Positions 21,711-34,951 of a stretch of 64,000 nucleotides of DNA are shown piece after piece. The stretch's first letter is position 1, and the number at the start of each line of letters is the position of its first letter. The position numbers and the translations under genes are program-made. The notes under the pieces are model-generated. The model was not told the DNA's origin. It saw nothing but the letters and a program-made list of their open reading frames with translations, and did no database searches. Source of the stretch: Isoetes taiwanensis (lineage: Eukaryota > Streptophyta > Lycopodiopsida > Isoetales > Isoetaceae); contig JAJEKV010000272.1 of assembly GCA_021234155.1 (NCBI GenBank), forward strand, positions 250,001 to 314,000, read 5' to 3'.

Positions 21711-24700
21711 TTATATGGTTTTTCCTAAGGTTTTGGAATTTTTCTCCACCGGAATGACATCCCGATTGTCCAAAAATCTCTAAATATTTTTGTGGCATCT
21801 TAATTGCAGTTCTCACAGATGGCGATGAAGGCGTGCATGCCAGCAGGATTAAGATGGCGCATCCAGTTGAATATGTAAATAGTCAGATGCTATGACGTTG
21901 GAAATAAACCGGTTCCTATTTTCTTACTTAGTGGCGGTCACCGAAAATGTCTTGAGACAATGAAGCATGCTGAAAACCAAGACAACCGGACGTGGACGTC
22001 GTGATGTATATTTGCTCCAGGAAGCGATTATTTGGACGACGTATCCAGTAAATAGGTTAGCCTTTTTATTTTTTTATCAGAAAAAACAGAGTTTGAATCA
22101 GACACTTTCTCTGCTTTCTTTCTCTGCTTTCTCTGGCTTTGCTTTCGGTTTTGTATTTCAAATTTATTTCCCCGTTTCTAACTTCATTTCTCTACGCAGG
22201 CAATTTTTGGGATAATAACCTGGAACACAAGATATAGAGCATGTATTCTCCTGCTGTCTGCATCGAATTTGAAAAAGCAGAAGCATTAGTAAGACTCACA
22301 AAGGATTATCTCGGATGGATTATTAGAGATGACATGGAATCTTTATCCACATAGATGGTTAGGTTTGAATGCATCCTCATCCTTCAATTTGTACTTTCCT
22401 CATCATTCAATTTGTTTCTCAATGTATACATCCTATTTTAATAAGAAGCCTTCATCCTGCTTTGAGAAGTACCATTTGGAGCTTGCCCATTTGGAGCTAC
22501 AGGTTTGTGCCAAAGGGCAACGTTTTTGCAGAACTTTATTTTGTTTGATCTTTTAAAATACATCTCATCCATTATTTTTGTTGTTTCTCATGTGTTTTAG
22601 TCATCTCTCTGATCTTAGCATCAGTTACAAGATGGACATATACCTGGCTGTTCTTTCAGTCTCTTCGATATCAATTAAAGCCCCGATATGATTTTGGCTA
22701 AGAGTTCCAGCATGATGATTCATGATTTCATTGTCAAATTATCTGGTATTTCTTATTCCATGTATTGAGAATGTATTTCTTATGGCTTTATTTATTGCTG
22801 GCTACTCAAATATATTTGTGCTTCTTGAATGTTGCCATTGGATTCCTAGCAAAGTTTTAAGGTAGCCATCTTCTTGCCATAACTTTCAGGTAACCATCTT
22901 CCTGCCCATTGGCATGTCTATCACAAAATACTTAGATTAAATTGAGAATATGTTTGTTTTGTTCACTGCAGCTGCAAATCTTCTCTCATGGTGTCTTTTG
23001 CAACATGTTTTATTGATTATCCATAGCTTCCAGGTAATTTCTCGAAACCATTCATTAGAATGTATTTGAAGCTTCTGAGCTCTGTTCCATTGTGTTCTAT
23101 GATCTTTTGTTTATCCTTCATTTTTCCATCAATTTAGTATGAATAGAGAATGTATAGAAGATATCCTTTTATGTTCTATATGATGCCACAGCCATTGAGC
23201 ACCTAAGCGGATTATTTGCAAGATGTAAAGCACATCACTTGGTATGTCTCAGTCTGCTGACTGCCACCTAAGCAAGATTTTAGAGACCCATTTTACATAT
23301 TAGGACTTCTGTATGATTTCATGAATTCTTATTACTGTAAATGATGTATATAGAATAAATAGTATCATTTAAGATCGTGCATTTTCTGTTGGGCTATTCT
23401 GATCTGCAAGTGCACTTTCGTGCAAATATCAAGAGTGCAATACATGCATATTAGCCACCAGTCAAATCGCTGCCGGTCATGTGGCCCATTATTCCTCCAA
23501 TAAATGGTCGCAGTCATCCGCCCATTATTCTATTTTGCAATTCCATACGAGTGTCAAATCTATATATAGCAAGTGGGTGGACCTCATTCAGAGAGTTTCA
23601 ACATGCCTCTCTTTATTCATGATGACCTCCATTCCAAACCTAACTTGATTATGTATGGAAATTTCAGCCTAAATTTGATACTGCTTTGTTTCTTAGTTCC
23701 ATATGCAAATCATTATTTATCTTTCTGCAATACAGGTAAATTGGCCATCTTATATTTTGTTTTTGAGAGATGACATTGTTTCTAATAATGTTTTGAATGC
23801 ATACAGAGAAATTGGGACTAAATCAAATATTCTGCTGGATGATATATATGCATATCTAAGCTTTCAGATTTTGGTTTTTGAAGGCATGCTTCATCACGTG
23901 ATCAAGGTTCTATCCAGGTCAAGGACAATGGTAAGTTAGTATATTCAAGAAATTAGATATATTCTTAGTTAATATTAGGTCCGATTTCTCTCCGTGTTCA
24001 CTTGGATCAACTTGGATCAATGATGAGTTATTATAGAGCAACATATAGAGCTTTGGAGTTATTGTCAGAGACTGATATGGCACCTTAAGTTTGTTTGCTG
24101 AAGATTGAACGTTAAGGTACTTCACTGCACCGGAGTTTTACAGGGCGTCCACCAGCATGGTTGTTTGACTTCTGGTAACTCAGAATGTTACTCTGTAACC
24201 AATCAGCTTTTTATTTAGTCGGGCATGTGGGTGGGGTTTATCCTAGAACCATTACATTTGCATGATTGCAAAACTCAATGCATCATTGTTTAGTCATGGT
24301 TCTGCTGTAGCACAACGACAGCTCAAGACATCATTGTTTAGCTATTCTTGACATTATGGGGAAAAGGTAGACCAAGTAATACCATGTTTATTTGGGTCTC
24401 GAAAATAACACTGACAAAACTCATAGCATGGCCAATCTTCCCTCGTGGGCTGTGAAAGGCTTGGTTGTGGACATACTATTATTTTTATGCTATTGCTAGA
24501 GGAAGTTAATGTGAGTAATGAAAAGTTTATCATATGTATTTACATATTGTTCTGGACCCTATTGTTGTCTTTTTTCAATTCCTTTGCTTCATGCAAATGC
24601 TTTTGGAGATAGCCTGCGTGCATGCTGAATCCATCCCAAATAGATAGCAACTTAATTTTACACTAGCAGCATCCTATTGTTTAAATTGATTGTATTAGAT

Positions 24701-26610
24701 ATATTTAATTTCTTTTGTGCTTCTCAAATCCTTTATTTTGTGTAGATGCCTTCTAGATAGATAATATTTGGCAAATGATGTATAAAGAGTTTACAGTAGT
24801 GGATATACTAGAATAGTAATAGCTTTTATTTTGTGCAGGGCATTTCTACATATGTTCGATTCATGCCAGATAATCCTCAAGGCACCAAATCCAATTCGTG
24901 ATTTGATATCTTCGTTTGACATGAAGACAACATAGCACATTTACTTCCATTTATTCCCAATATTGGATCGGTGAGCTCTAGATTATTTTTCTTGAAGAGA
25001 CTCGTTTATTTATTCTTATTTTCTTTTTGTCTCGTGTACATAGTGCGGATCTTCAAGTACTTTACATGCTATTTTATGTTGAGTAATTCATTTGCATATC
25101 AGATCAAGATATGATCAAGTTGATATTCTATCTTATTCACATGTCTTATCGCTTGTCTAAGAAATATTATGCATGCATACACGTTCTGCTTCAATATAAA
25201 TTAGCAGAGGTGCATATCGGTATTGTTAATCCATGAAGTAGACAGATGCTTACTGAAGCTTTGTATACAGTAATGTCCTATTGAAATGTGTGGTGACTTC
25301 TAGCAAGCTTAATTAATGTGTTATCTAAAGATTTCTCTTGCAGAGAATGAGAGCAGCATTCAACTCCAATGTTTTGACGTAAACATTAATCCATTAGCAA
25401 CATTACTCCATTGGAGTTGGGGTTAAGTTGAACGCATATCCACCTAACCCCAACAGATAGTTGCTGTAATTTCTAGCTTTTGTCACCGATTACCAAGTCT
25501 ACATTTAGTTTTATGGGCTATAATAACTGCTGGGTTTATTGAACATCGTAAATACATCCTTGCCATACAGTTCTTTCTTTAAGATGGAAGAACATCTTCA
25601 CATCGCCAATCTACAAATCATTCATAATACACATTACATTAGACACAAGAAAAAACCAATTGACATTCTCTTTTTAGCATTCAAAGTTACACATTGCACT
25701 TTTAACAGCTTCAATTCTCACGCCTCCAATATTAATGCCAATGTTGCATTATCCCATTGCACTTCACGCTTTCAAGTAAAAGATTCTCAATATTAGTGCC
25801 GATATTATCCAATAGGTTCTACATGCTAGCATGTCAAAATGTTTAAATAAGGACTACATTGCAACTTTCACCTTAAATCAACCAACTTCTACATACTTTT
25901 TTTCTCTCAAAACATTGTCAATACCAACCACTCCAACAAAGATAGTCCTTTATAACATAATACCAAATAATAACGCTCATGCCATATATATATCGCCAAG
26001 CTAATATCCTAAATAATACCTACCACTCCTCATGCCTAACACACATTATCCCAACGCCATAGATTGCATTGCTCTTTAAACTATTCCTTAACCACACATC
26101 AACAAATCACATCCTAAACTTCAGGTTCTAATTCATCTCAAAGCTTTCATATCAACACAACAAAATACGCCTATTCGAAAGACATAATCCAACAAAAACA
26201 TTCATTGTTCTACCCGTACCATCACACCTAACCATCTCTTCAAATCTAGAAAAGCCCAAGCCACAACTATTGGAATACTCTATTTTTTCCTCATGTGTAC
26301 GCAACCAAAGACTAACAAATTCATAATGAAACAACCCAATTGAAAAGCTAAAAGACCATGATAGAACCAAACAAAAATTTATTGTTGTATGCTTTTAACA
26401 AAGGTATGCTCCACACAAGCGACATTCAAATGGCGCATCATATTCATCTTCTTCTCGAGAGCAAAGATATCACCACCAAATCGCTCATGCTTTCTCAAGT
26501 CATAGTAATCAGATATACAAGATTAATGGGTTTTCCCTCGCATTACTAATCTTTAAAGACCGAAAGTAAGTCTCAATCTCATAATCGTGAGGCCTAATCG
26601 ATTTAGCATC
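21711..26610. other. AT-rich non-coding interval with intron-like signals
   Basis: Several exon-like pieces with fair splice borders occur on the plus strand (for example MYSPAVCIEFEKAEALVRLT from 22241, and a 66-base piece ending ACAATG|GTAAGT at 23931), but they do not add up to a recognisable protein. The interval may be a transcribed non-coding region or a decayed gene; I cannot support more. Confidence 0.3.
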
Positions 26611-26769
26611 GTATTGTTTAAATTCGGGTTTTCAAGTTCCAAAAACTTTTTAGAATTTTAGCATACTCAACATATTCTTTTTCCAATTTGAATGTGCATG
26701 TGGACTAAACATGCACATTCAATATATTCCTTTCCAATTTGAGTCTTAGTCCGCACCACGTATGTTTTC

Positions 26770-27374
26770 TATAGGGGATAGGTTCTCAGACGTATGAAAT
26801 TATTTTTTCAGACGATAAAAGTACAAAAAATACGTATTTTGGGAAAAATAATGATTTTTTCAGATTTAATACCTCGCAAAAAAAAATTCGCAGTTTAAAC
26901 CTTCGTTTCGCTTACGCGAAACGCGTAGAAGTTTAAACTTTAGTTTCTCGCTTTACTAAATATTTTTTTAAAAAATTCCTCACAGTAGTTTAAACCTTCG
27001 CTTGGCTTTTACGCGAACCTGCTTTCGCCATTTAAAACTTTCGGTTTGAAAAAAAAAAAAAAAAATTTTTAATTTTTCAAGGAAGTTTAAACCTTCGGGC
27101 TTACGCTGAAACAAAGCAAGTAAGTTTAAATGTTTGTTTCGAGAGTTGAAGAAAAAAAAAAAAAATTTTTGTTTCGCGTAGTTTAAACCGGAAGTACCAC
27201 GCTGAAAACAGGCCACAGAAGTTTATGAAGAAGGTTTCGGGCTTACGTAAATTTTTTCGACGAAATTTTTGGACGATTTTTGACGATTAAACGCCAAATT
27301 TGTGCCAGATCAAACTAAAAAATACGTATTACATATAAAACGTATACAGTATTGAACCTATCCCTGTTCTATAG
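26770..27374. mobile_element. Non-autonomous TIR element (MITE-like), about 600 bp
   Basis: The ends carry GGGATAGGTTC (26775-26785) and its exact reverse complement GAACCTATCCC (27354-27364); with gaps the match extends outward to ctata / tatag. Subterminal aaaaatacgtatt copies follow on both sides. Inside, a motif of the type gtttaaaccttcg plus ttacgcgaaa recurs about five times (26892-27240) between A runs. No coding frame. A superfamily cannot be named because no target-site duplication is clear. Confidence 0.6.
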
Positions 27375-27578
27375 TACATTCAGGAGATTATGAGATTTTG
27401 TACTTAGTTGAACATAATATAATCAAGTTCAAGTCCTAAATACCACCTACACAAAATCTATATATTGAACTCTATGTCAATGAATCTTAAAAAGCTCCTC
27501 TACATTGACCTTCCCCTGTAAGCCACCTTCTCTATTTTGGCCAACAATCAAAGAACCACATCTTCAAAATGTTACTAA

Positions 27579-27606
27579 GCCCGGCAACGCCGGGCACCAT
27601 AACTAG
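27579..27606 (+). mobile_element. Helitron 3' terminus
   Basis: The hairpin GCCCGGCAACGCCGGGC (27579-27595, seven-base arms, AAC loop) is followed seven bases later by CTAG and then T. This is the standard Helitron 3' end: a short GC-rich hairpin, then CTRR, inserted before T. The element would extend to the left; its 5' TC end is not identified, and the sequence to the left has no Rep/helicase, so it is a non-autonomous copy. Confidence 0.75.
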
Positions 27607-29640
27607 TGTTTTAATAAAGTTAGAACACGTCAATATACTACACATATAGACATTGCATAGGGTTGCACATTGATAAGATAAATCCACTAATAATGCATTT
27701 ATTGCACCATGCACCCATTGGGAATTATTACATTACACGTGTTAATATGGTTCAAGGAAGAACATTCTTATCCTTCTTAGTTTGCTATTTTTGTTCGCAT
27801 TCCTGAGCCGCAATTTAGAGAAGCTTGCAATCAACACGTGTCCTTTCATTTGAATCAGATAATCTTAACGATCTCTCGTGCAACCAAATTCGTTCCTTTG
27901 AGCCAAATTCGTCCTTTGCTTGCTTTTGAAGGCAAGTATCATAAGGAATTAGGGCAAATACCTTCCTCGTTTAAAGTTAAGTTTTCCTTTACTTGCATTG
28001 CCATCGCCGGATCTAGGGAAAGCGACTGGTGCCTGTTCTTCAGAATCGTCATATCCAAACTTATCCCTGCTCGAGGGATCTGTGGGGTGCCGGATGTCTG
28101 CAGCAGATTGTCGCACAAAAGCAGAGGTTCTGGCAGGCAAGAAAGGATTGGCACGACAAAGCATTCTGTGGCAACAATTTTGACATGATTTGTTTCCTTC
28201 TGTTGTTGGCTTGGTCCACTGCCATAGCTAACCAGGGATGTTCCTGCAGCTGGAAACAGAGGTGTCGACTATGGAAAATAGGGTTAATTACCTATCTTGC
28301 ATATATAATGATAGTTGAATCACTCCTGTAACAAGAGTGTAGTGAAGACGAAGACATTCTATGGCGTCTGTACCATTGATCATTGCTGTTGCACCCGCCA
28401 AATCCTCGGCAAAATGCACATGCTAGTTTTTCTGCACTTGCAAAGTTCTTTGCCGGATCTGACATAGTGTCTTCTTCGGATCCATGTCTTCTTCGGATCC
28501 ACAGGCAAACTATGGTGCATATGCAGGGAAACACTTTTCATATCAGAGGTTGATTCCCATTGCTTGGCAACAACTGCCAATCTGGAAGGGGTGCTTGCTT
28601 TACTGAGGATGCATTTAAATTGTCTCTTTCAATAGGGATATTTGTCGCCACTACAGAGCAAGAAGCAACATTATCGAAGCATCCTTTAGGGAAAACCAAG
28701 TTTTCAGTTGGCAGATTTTAGAAACTAGCTCATCTCAAAACTCCGTAGAGTCGCAGTAGAGATAGTCTGGGAAATGCACCAGAGATAATCTGGGAGGGAA
28801 GAAATTAGAGGATTGGGCAGCAGATTTAGAAATGAAGAAAAGCGTAGTATGTCGGCTCAAGCGAGCTTGTGGCTAGTTCATGCTGCAGCGGCAGTGCAGA
28901 ATATAAGGGAATGGAGAAAACAAAGGAATGCTGATGCGAGGGATAAATGTGATACCTCTGGCAGAAGGATGGCGGGATTGAAAAAGAAGGGATTAACAGA
29001 AAGGAGCAGCAGAAATTGCGACCTGCAAGGGCAGTTGCTGGAAGATCGACACGCAGGGCATGTGGAAATCAAGCGATGGTGTGCTTATTCTATGTGGTCG
29101 AGAAAGAGAAGTGTTCGCAGCGGCCTTGGCCGTCGTGATAAATTTCTTGTACTAATAAAAGTTTAGCATAATTGTTGGATTTGGATCCTGCCCTAATTTG
29201 GATGGCAACATGTTGATATAACATTAAAGTTGCACTTGAGTACATAAAGTCATTAACAATGCACTTGGGTGTGGCAACTTCCTATTGGATCAAGGCTAGT
29301 CTTATAGCTCAACCCTTAATTCGAGAAATAGGGCTAGAGCTTTAAAGTTGTTTCCTTAGGTTCTATCAAAAAGTTCGTGTTGGAAAAGCATCTGAAGTAG
29401 GCTTAGTCTAGCGCTAGGTAGTAAGAAGCCTCGCAAAGAGCACCAAGATCATTATGTTAAGGTGCTATTGCTACGGATTTTGCTTCAATGCCAAACAAGA
29501 TGGATGCTTCTTAAGATCCAGGCCCCAGTCAAGGTTCAAGTGGACACTAGATATAGTTGGATTTCTAGGCAATAAGCTAGTTTGTCTTCTAATTTTAGCC
29601 TTAAATGCCTTATAGAACTTAAGCACTTCAATCGTAAAAC
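27607..29640. pseudogene. Interval with exon-like minus-strand pieces, no family
   Basis: On the minus strand, about 28420-28295 reads FAEDLAGATAMINGTDAIEC and then LRLHYTLVTGVIQ, followed by a donor-like GATAG|GTAATT; another minus piece (28164-27949) reads ARTSAFVRQSAADIRHPTDP and KFGYDDSEEQAPVAFP. An 18-base duplication (tcttcttcggatccatg unit) stands at about 28469-28503. The plus-strand frame at 28813-29166 is basic and unrecognised. These may be parts of a decayed gene; nothing identifies it. Confidence 0.25.
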
Positions 29641-29652
29641 TTTTATTTTTAT

Positions 29653-29868
29653 TTTCATCACATCATGAGTATATTCTACATCACATGGAAGCCAATCTAC
29701 TACCTAGGCGGGATATGCTAGAAGCTACTTTGCATGTGATTATTTAGCACATATGGCAGGTTTCATCACATCGTGAGTACATTCTACATCACACGGAAGT
29801 CAATCCACTACCTAGGTGCGATATGGCAGGAGATACTTTGCATGTGATTATTTAGCACACATGGCAGG
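29653..29868. repeat. 108-bp tandem duplication, two copies
   Basis: The unit starting tttcatcacatcatgag (29653-29760) is repeated with about nine-tenths identity at 29761-29868 (tttcatcacatcgtgag). It ends agcacatatggcagg in copy 1 and agcacacatggcagg in copy 2. It is a simple two-copy tandem duplication of non-coding DNA. Confidence 0.9.
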
Positions 29869-29884
29869 TTTAAGATCTCTACCA

Positions 29885-30022
29885 TAGGACCAGTTGGTCG
29901 TACTTGGACCCGACACCTCGACGCAATGGATTTTTAAGGTCCCATTACTAGATCGATGTTGGCTATGTTTGAACCAGTGACCTCAGGTGTGGCAGTTTAA
30001 GGTCCTGTCACTAGACCACGCC
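29885..30022 (-). mobile_element. tRNA-derived SINE-like head, two tandem tRNA units
   Basis: Reading the minus strand from 30022, gtggtctagtgacaggacct is an A-box-like start and gaggtcactggttcaaac (about 29984-29967) a B-box-like part. A second, diverged unit follows (gatctagtaatgggacc, then gaggtgtcgggtccaag, about 29955-29905). Both look like decayed RNA polymerase III promoters of tRNA type. No mature tRNA fold is intact. Confidence 0.5.
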
Positions 30023-30155
30023 TAAAATTGAACTGACAAATAACCCGAATCATTTGTTCTTAGGTATGATTAGAGTAGTTAGTTTAGAGCTATTGTTCTA
30101 TTTTGTTATCTTGTGGTGATGATCATGGTTGTTCACCTCTTGTGCTTGGGGAAGG

Positions 30156-30206
30156 GGAGGTGGTGGTGGTGGTGGAAGGGGGGGGGGGGGGGAGGGGGGG
30201 AGGGTG
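30156..30206 (+). repeat. G-rich tract
   Basis: Repeated ggt units pass into long G runs broken by single A bases, ending near 30206. The run satisfies a G-quadruplex pattern on this strand. It may also be an assembly weak point. Confidence 0.7.
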
Positions 30207-30274
30207 GTAGAGAGCTATAAGCCATATATAGAGATGACTTTAGTGAATAACCTCAATAATTCCTTTTATTTTCG

Positions 30275-30292
30275 ACATGTGGTATTGGAGCC
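30275..30292 (+). promoter_or_regulatory. Primer-binding-site-like sequence of an LTR element
   Basis: The sequence tggtattggagcctg resembles TGGTATCAGAGC, complementary to the 3' end of initiator methionine tRNA and used as the primer site just after many plant LTRs. No LTR pair or gag-pol frame is found around it, so it may be a remnant or chance. Confidence 0.35.
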
Positions 30293-32320
30293 TGCCTGAT
30301 CATGAGCAAAGGGAGTCGACTGGCTTCCAAGGAGAGGCTTGTCTGGGCACAGTTGTTACAACACAGGATGTTATGTCACTGTTTTCGGCCCATGGACCAG
30401 CGTGGACACCCTACAAGGTGATGGGAGAAGGGAACACGCTCCCTAAGCAGCCATGGATACCATGGAATAGTCCAAATACGCATCCATATATATGTTACAC
30501 TACTTTATATGCTTTACTTACTTTTATAGGTGTACATATATAAAAATCCCTAATCTATATAATATCTTTTAGTGTGTCTTTTAAAGCTTTGACCAATCTC
30601 TCCTCACGACCGAGCACCAGATAGTGCGCTCACTCTAGCAGCTCCAGTATCGTTCTTAACAGCTCATTCTTCGCCGTAGCAGCCAAGCTTGAAGCATGGA
30701 CACCTCCAGGTTAGTGGTTACCCCCATTTTCATTTTACTAGCTTAGTCCATTCGTGAGTCAGTTGGAATGAATTCTTAAGACTAGATGGATGTTCTAGAT
30801 GTATGTTCTCTTTGGATGCATGATTTAGATGTATGATGTTATTCTTAAAGCTCTACTCATGCATGGAAAGGATCTCGTAGTTAGAATCTTGACCGAAGGA
30901 ATAGCATGTGATGTTAGTATGTTTCTAGTTCCAAATGCCTTGAGCCTGTTTCCTCTCAAGTCAAACCCACTTGTGATCTTCATGGACCAACCTGGGGATT
31001 GTACAAGCTATGTAGAAACACCATGCAAAGGCCTAGTCCAACTAGGACCCACGAGCTCCTTTGGCTAGTTGGAGATGTCCAAAAGGGGCAGAGGGTTAGA
31101 GTCCCCCTCAAAAGCTGGAAAGATTCACTCTATAAGAGTCATGTCTGATTGGGGGTTTAGAACCCAGATTTTTCCACTCCATCCATAGGCTAAATCTAGT
31201 CCGGAATGATTCGAACATACGGATACCAAAGGACTCCTAGACTTTATGCAAAGTTGGATCGCCGAGGTGTATGCCTTGGCGAGCTCTAGATCAACCATGG
31301 CATCCATGGTTAATCCTATCCTCATAATGCTTGGGAGAAAGGTGGACAGAAGTGGAACCTAGCCTTATTGCATCTAACTAGCCAACCAGCAAGGAAGAAT
31401 TCCTGGTTTAGAAAAGGCCCTGAGACTCAGTACCCAAACTCCCTTCTTAGGTAGTAACGAACAGTAAGCTAGGGCATGCATTGGTGTACTATGAAGGTAA
31501 GATGGTCTAACCATCTTCTCGCTCTAGCTTACATGTGCTTCCTTGGGTATTCACGAGGCTGGGACACATATCCTTCTCTTACACATGGTTTAGTCCACGT
31601 GTTAGAAGCGTCCATACCACCATCACGGATTTGTACCTATTATACTAGTATTCGTAAGCTTTCATACTAGTACTATCATAAGATAAGGTTAGTATCTTTT
31701 TATAGCATAACCTTGCAAAGGAGAAAAATAAGATGTTTACTGCCCAATCGTTTGGGTAGCCGAATCACCATTGTTCACTAATGTCAAGAACATTATAAAG
31801 ATACGTGTTTATTATCAAATTCGATTTGAGGAACAAAATTCTCCTATGGAGCTCTTTCATTGTAGGAATTTGGCTGACTAAACCTGCCATAGCTTGCATT
31901 CTTGCGAGATGATATTAATATACTGTGAAGTGTTTGCATATAATGTGTAAACTATGTTATTTTTAAGTTGTTATTTGACTTTAACTTAAAATGTTTAAAA
32001 TGGATAAGCATAGACCCAAGTACCCTCACCCAGTGCCTGTATCATTTTTGTCGCAAAAAAGCTAACCCAGACATATAGTAAGAGTACCCCCTTAGTTTGA
32101 ACTTTAATCAACAATTTTAGGCAATCAAATATACATACTAAGTTCAAAGAAACGTATAGATCAGGATTCTAGAATGGGACTCGCATGAAACCAACAAACC
32201 GCCCGACTTAGACTTGCTTCTCATTCATCTCAGCAGATTTTCTACAATGGTGGATAGTGGGTAGCCGCACACATGCGAACTACCCATAAAAAATAAAGGG
32301 AAAATCCAATTATATCATTT
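30293..32320. other. Non-coding interval with one SINE-like block
   Basis: At about 31052-31110, tggctagttggagatgtcc followed by agagggttagagtccccctc resembles an A box plus B box of a tRNA on the plus strand and may be a second SINE-like head. The remainder shows no coherent frame. Confidence 0.35.
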
Positions 32321-32329
32321 GGACCCCAA

Positions 32330-33180
32330 CAAAATACAATGCTAATAGATTTGGGCTAGTGTACCGCCGAAAGCTTATCACCGGGATTAAAAACCCGCCC
32401 TTCGGGTTTTCGAGGAAAAACCCTAGTGATAAGCCTTCCAAGAAGGGGCTTGGACAAACGTAAGGCATAAAAATCGCCCCAAAAACCCCACGAATGGAAA
32501 AGCCGAAACAGATATCGCCGCTAACCTGCACCTACACATCACCAACAAAACAACAAGACAAAACAAACCTCCCGAGTGGAGGGTTGATTCTGCGCTAATG
32601 CCGATAAAAAATACAATAACAAAGAAGGGGGAGGGTGGGTTCAAAGAGAATAAGGTAATCACTGAGAGAAGAGGAAGCCGATGAGATGTTGATGCAGTAA
32701 ACGCGCCTAAAATAGCTTAACTCCCAACTGGAATGGGCATGCGCCGCCGCATGCAGAAGATAATGCTCGTCCCATTCTAGAATGGCGATCCGATGTCTCG
32801 GATCGATGGGATTCTAGAATGGGACTCGCATGAAACCAACAAACCGCCGAATACCAAAGGACTTCCTTACAAACTAGGATCGAGGACGAAGGTCATAGGA
32901 CGAAGGCTAAAGGCCGGAAAAGGATCGCAGAAGAAAGAAACGCCAATTGGCCAAAACCAAGCGGGAAGAAGCCCCTCCCCTGCCTGGGAAACAATTCAAA
33001 GAGAATAAGGTACTGCTGAGAGAAGAGGAAGCGCCGATGAGATGTTGATGCAGAAACGCGCCTAAAATAGCGAACTCCCAACCAGAATGGGCATGTGCCG
33101 CCCGCATGCATGCAAAACATGCATGCTCGTCCCATTCTAGAATGGCGATCCGATGTCTCGGATCGATGGGATTATGCTCT
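32330..33180 (-). mobile_element. LINE 3' remnant with a 355-bp-spaced duplication
   Basis: Near 32380-32415 gggattaaaaaccc, then gggttttcgaggaaaaac matches the 3' region of the LINE at 54115-54165 in the same strand sense. To its right, a block of about 170 bases (32646-32812) recurs at 33001-33175 (355 bp apart): gagaataaggta, gagatgttgatgcag, acgcgcctaaaatag, then cccattctagaatggcgat and ccgatgtctcggatcgatgg. The block gattctagaatgggactcgc occurs at 32163 and 32811. These are nested copies of non-coding LINE-like sequence. Confidence 0.5.
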
Positions 33181-34920
33181 CAGTTGTAGCAATTGACCTA
33201 GTTTTGACCAAAAAAGTATTGAGTACTCTCATCTAATGCCTCGGCCTCTTTGCCTCATGAGAAAACTAGCCTAGGCACACTCAAGAGTAACCCAAATTCT
33301 AAAACACTTTTCCTTGACCAAACAAGATCCAAATTGAATGAATTCTATTGCAATAGGTTCTTTCGCAACTCATGCATGCACAATTTACATCAAGTAAGCT
33401 ATACTTATCAAATATTACACAAATGGACTCAAATTCCACCAAGCCCTAAAATTTTGGAGTTAGGATTTGCTTATACAAGCAACATAACCTCATTTTTAGC
33501 TTACAAGTTGTCACCAAACTCCTAGCTAATTTTCATAATCCGAAAAGCGCTCAAGCATCCATTTATCATAGTAACACCTCTTCAACATTCAGGCAATGAT
33601 ACAATGCTTCAGCTCATGCCATAAAGGTAGATATTAACCTAAGTTTTCCTAATTTCCAGAAGGAATTTAATTTGCATGCGACATTGTCTGCCATTCCCCC
33701 CTACAAAAGTATCATGGCAGAAGTAAACCAGAATATAGGGTCTAGTGCTGGGCAAATTACTCCATGTGAAAGGTACTGGATATCCAAGACCGCTTTAGCT
33801 AGAGCTTTAGATTGGGTAGACAACATCATCAAGGCCATGTCAAACAAAGCTTTACATTGCCAAACTACATGAACATGAGCTTTGGAAAGTTTAAATATTT
33901 CTCTTACAGTGCTCTTTTTTACATATTTTTGTATATATTCTATACCCCTTACTACATTTTCATGCAACTAAGCCAATACTTGTGTATTTCTTTTAGCACG
34001 CATACATACAAAAATGCTAATGAAGAAACCTTCAAAAGTATTTGCTTATGTTATTTACACACTACAAATGTGCAGTCACCTTGAAGATGCATTGCTTGAA
34101 GACGTCAAAGACGCATAACCTACGAAAAGGCGTAAGCACATGAAATAAATCCAAAAGATGGAAATTGAAGGGCAAACACATGTAGCTGTAGCACCAATGG
34201 GATTGGGCATCACCAATCTATCTCCTTTGGTGAGGAGGAGTACCTCTTGATAAATGACATCAAGAACCTTCCAGAATGACAAGCTCAGAGCTACCGCATC
34301 GATGAGCTCCTACATCCTACACAAATAGGAGGATCTCAGCAACTTACATCCACATTGAGACACAAGTTTTAGATGGAAAAGAAGCATAATCATATAAGGG
34401 CAGAACAATGTCAAGCATGGATGCCTGCATCAGGATCAGCATTAGGGAGAAGATCTCCCCTCATATGAATAGTCTTTGAGAATACAAGAACGCAAAGAAA
34501 TCAGGAGAAACACCACCGTGATCATGCAGCCAAATAGCTCAACTAAACCACCAGACTGAGGGCAGCCTAGCTAGATATTTTCCTAAGTTTGACCAAAGTT
34601 TCATAAGTTTTGGCTCCTAAGTATTTGCACAGTTTTTGGTAAAGATTTTCAAGAGATCAAGACTTGTAGCAGCATTACTTTCATAATTCGGATACTTACT
34701 CTGCTACAATTGGGATAAATTGCTTGGATTCTAAGCTTTGAAGATGGGTCCTGATGTTTTATCCTCACTTGAAAAAATGAGGTATATTTTGGCTATGGTT
34801 CTTATACTATTTCCTTTTTACATGGGCCTGTGTTTGTTTTCTTCCATCATAATTATGCCCTATATGCATTTCTGTAATTAATAAAAAAAATATTTCATAT
34901 TCTCTCTCCCTCTCTCTCTC

Positions 34921-34946
<26 letters not shown>
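33181..34946. other. Non-coding interval ending in a retroposon-like poly(A)
   Basis: No supported coding region. At 34893-34946 a (CT)n run is followed by 27 or so A bases, preceded by an aattaataaaa signal. This looks like the 3' end of a LINE or processed retroposon on the plus strand. Confidence 0.4.

Positions 34947-34951
<5 letters not shown>

Noticed and set aside
23880-23940. Exon-like piece (LVFEGMLHHVIKVL) resembling a dynein heavy chain segment
   Set aside because: The similarity is short and weak, and no ATP-binding exon follows. It would fit a plant with swimming sperm but cannot be supported.
30275-30292. A complete LTR retrotransposon from the primer-site-like sequence
   Set aside because: No LTR pair and no gag-pol frame were found around it; kept only as a possible remnant.
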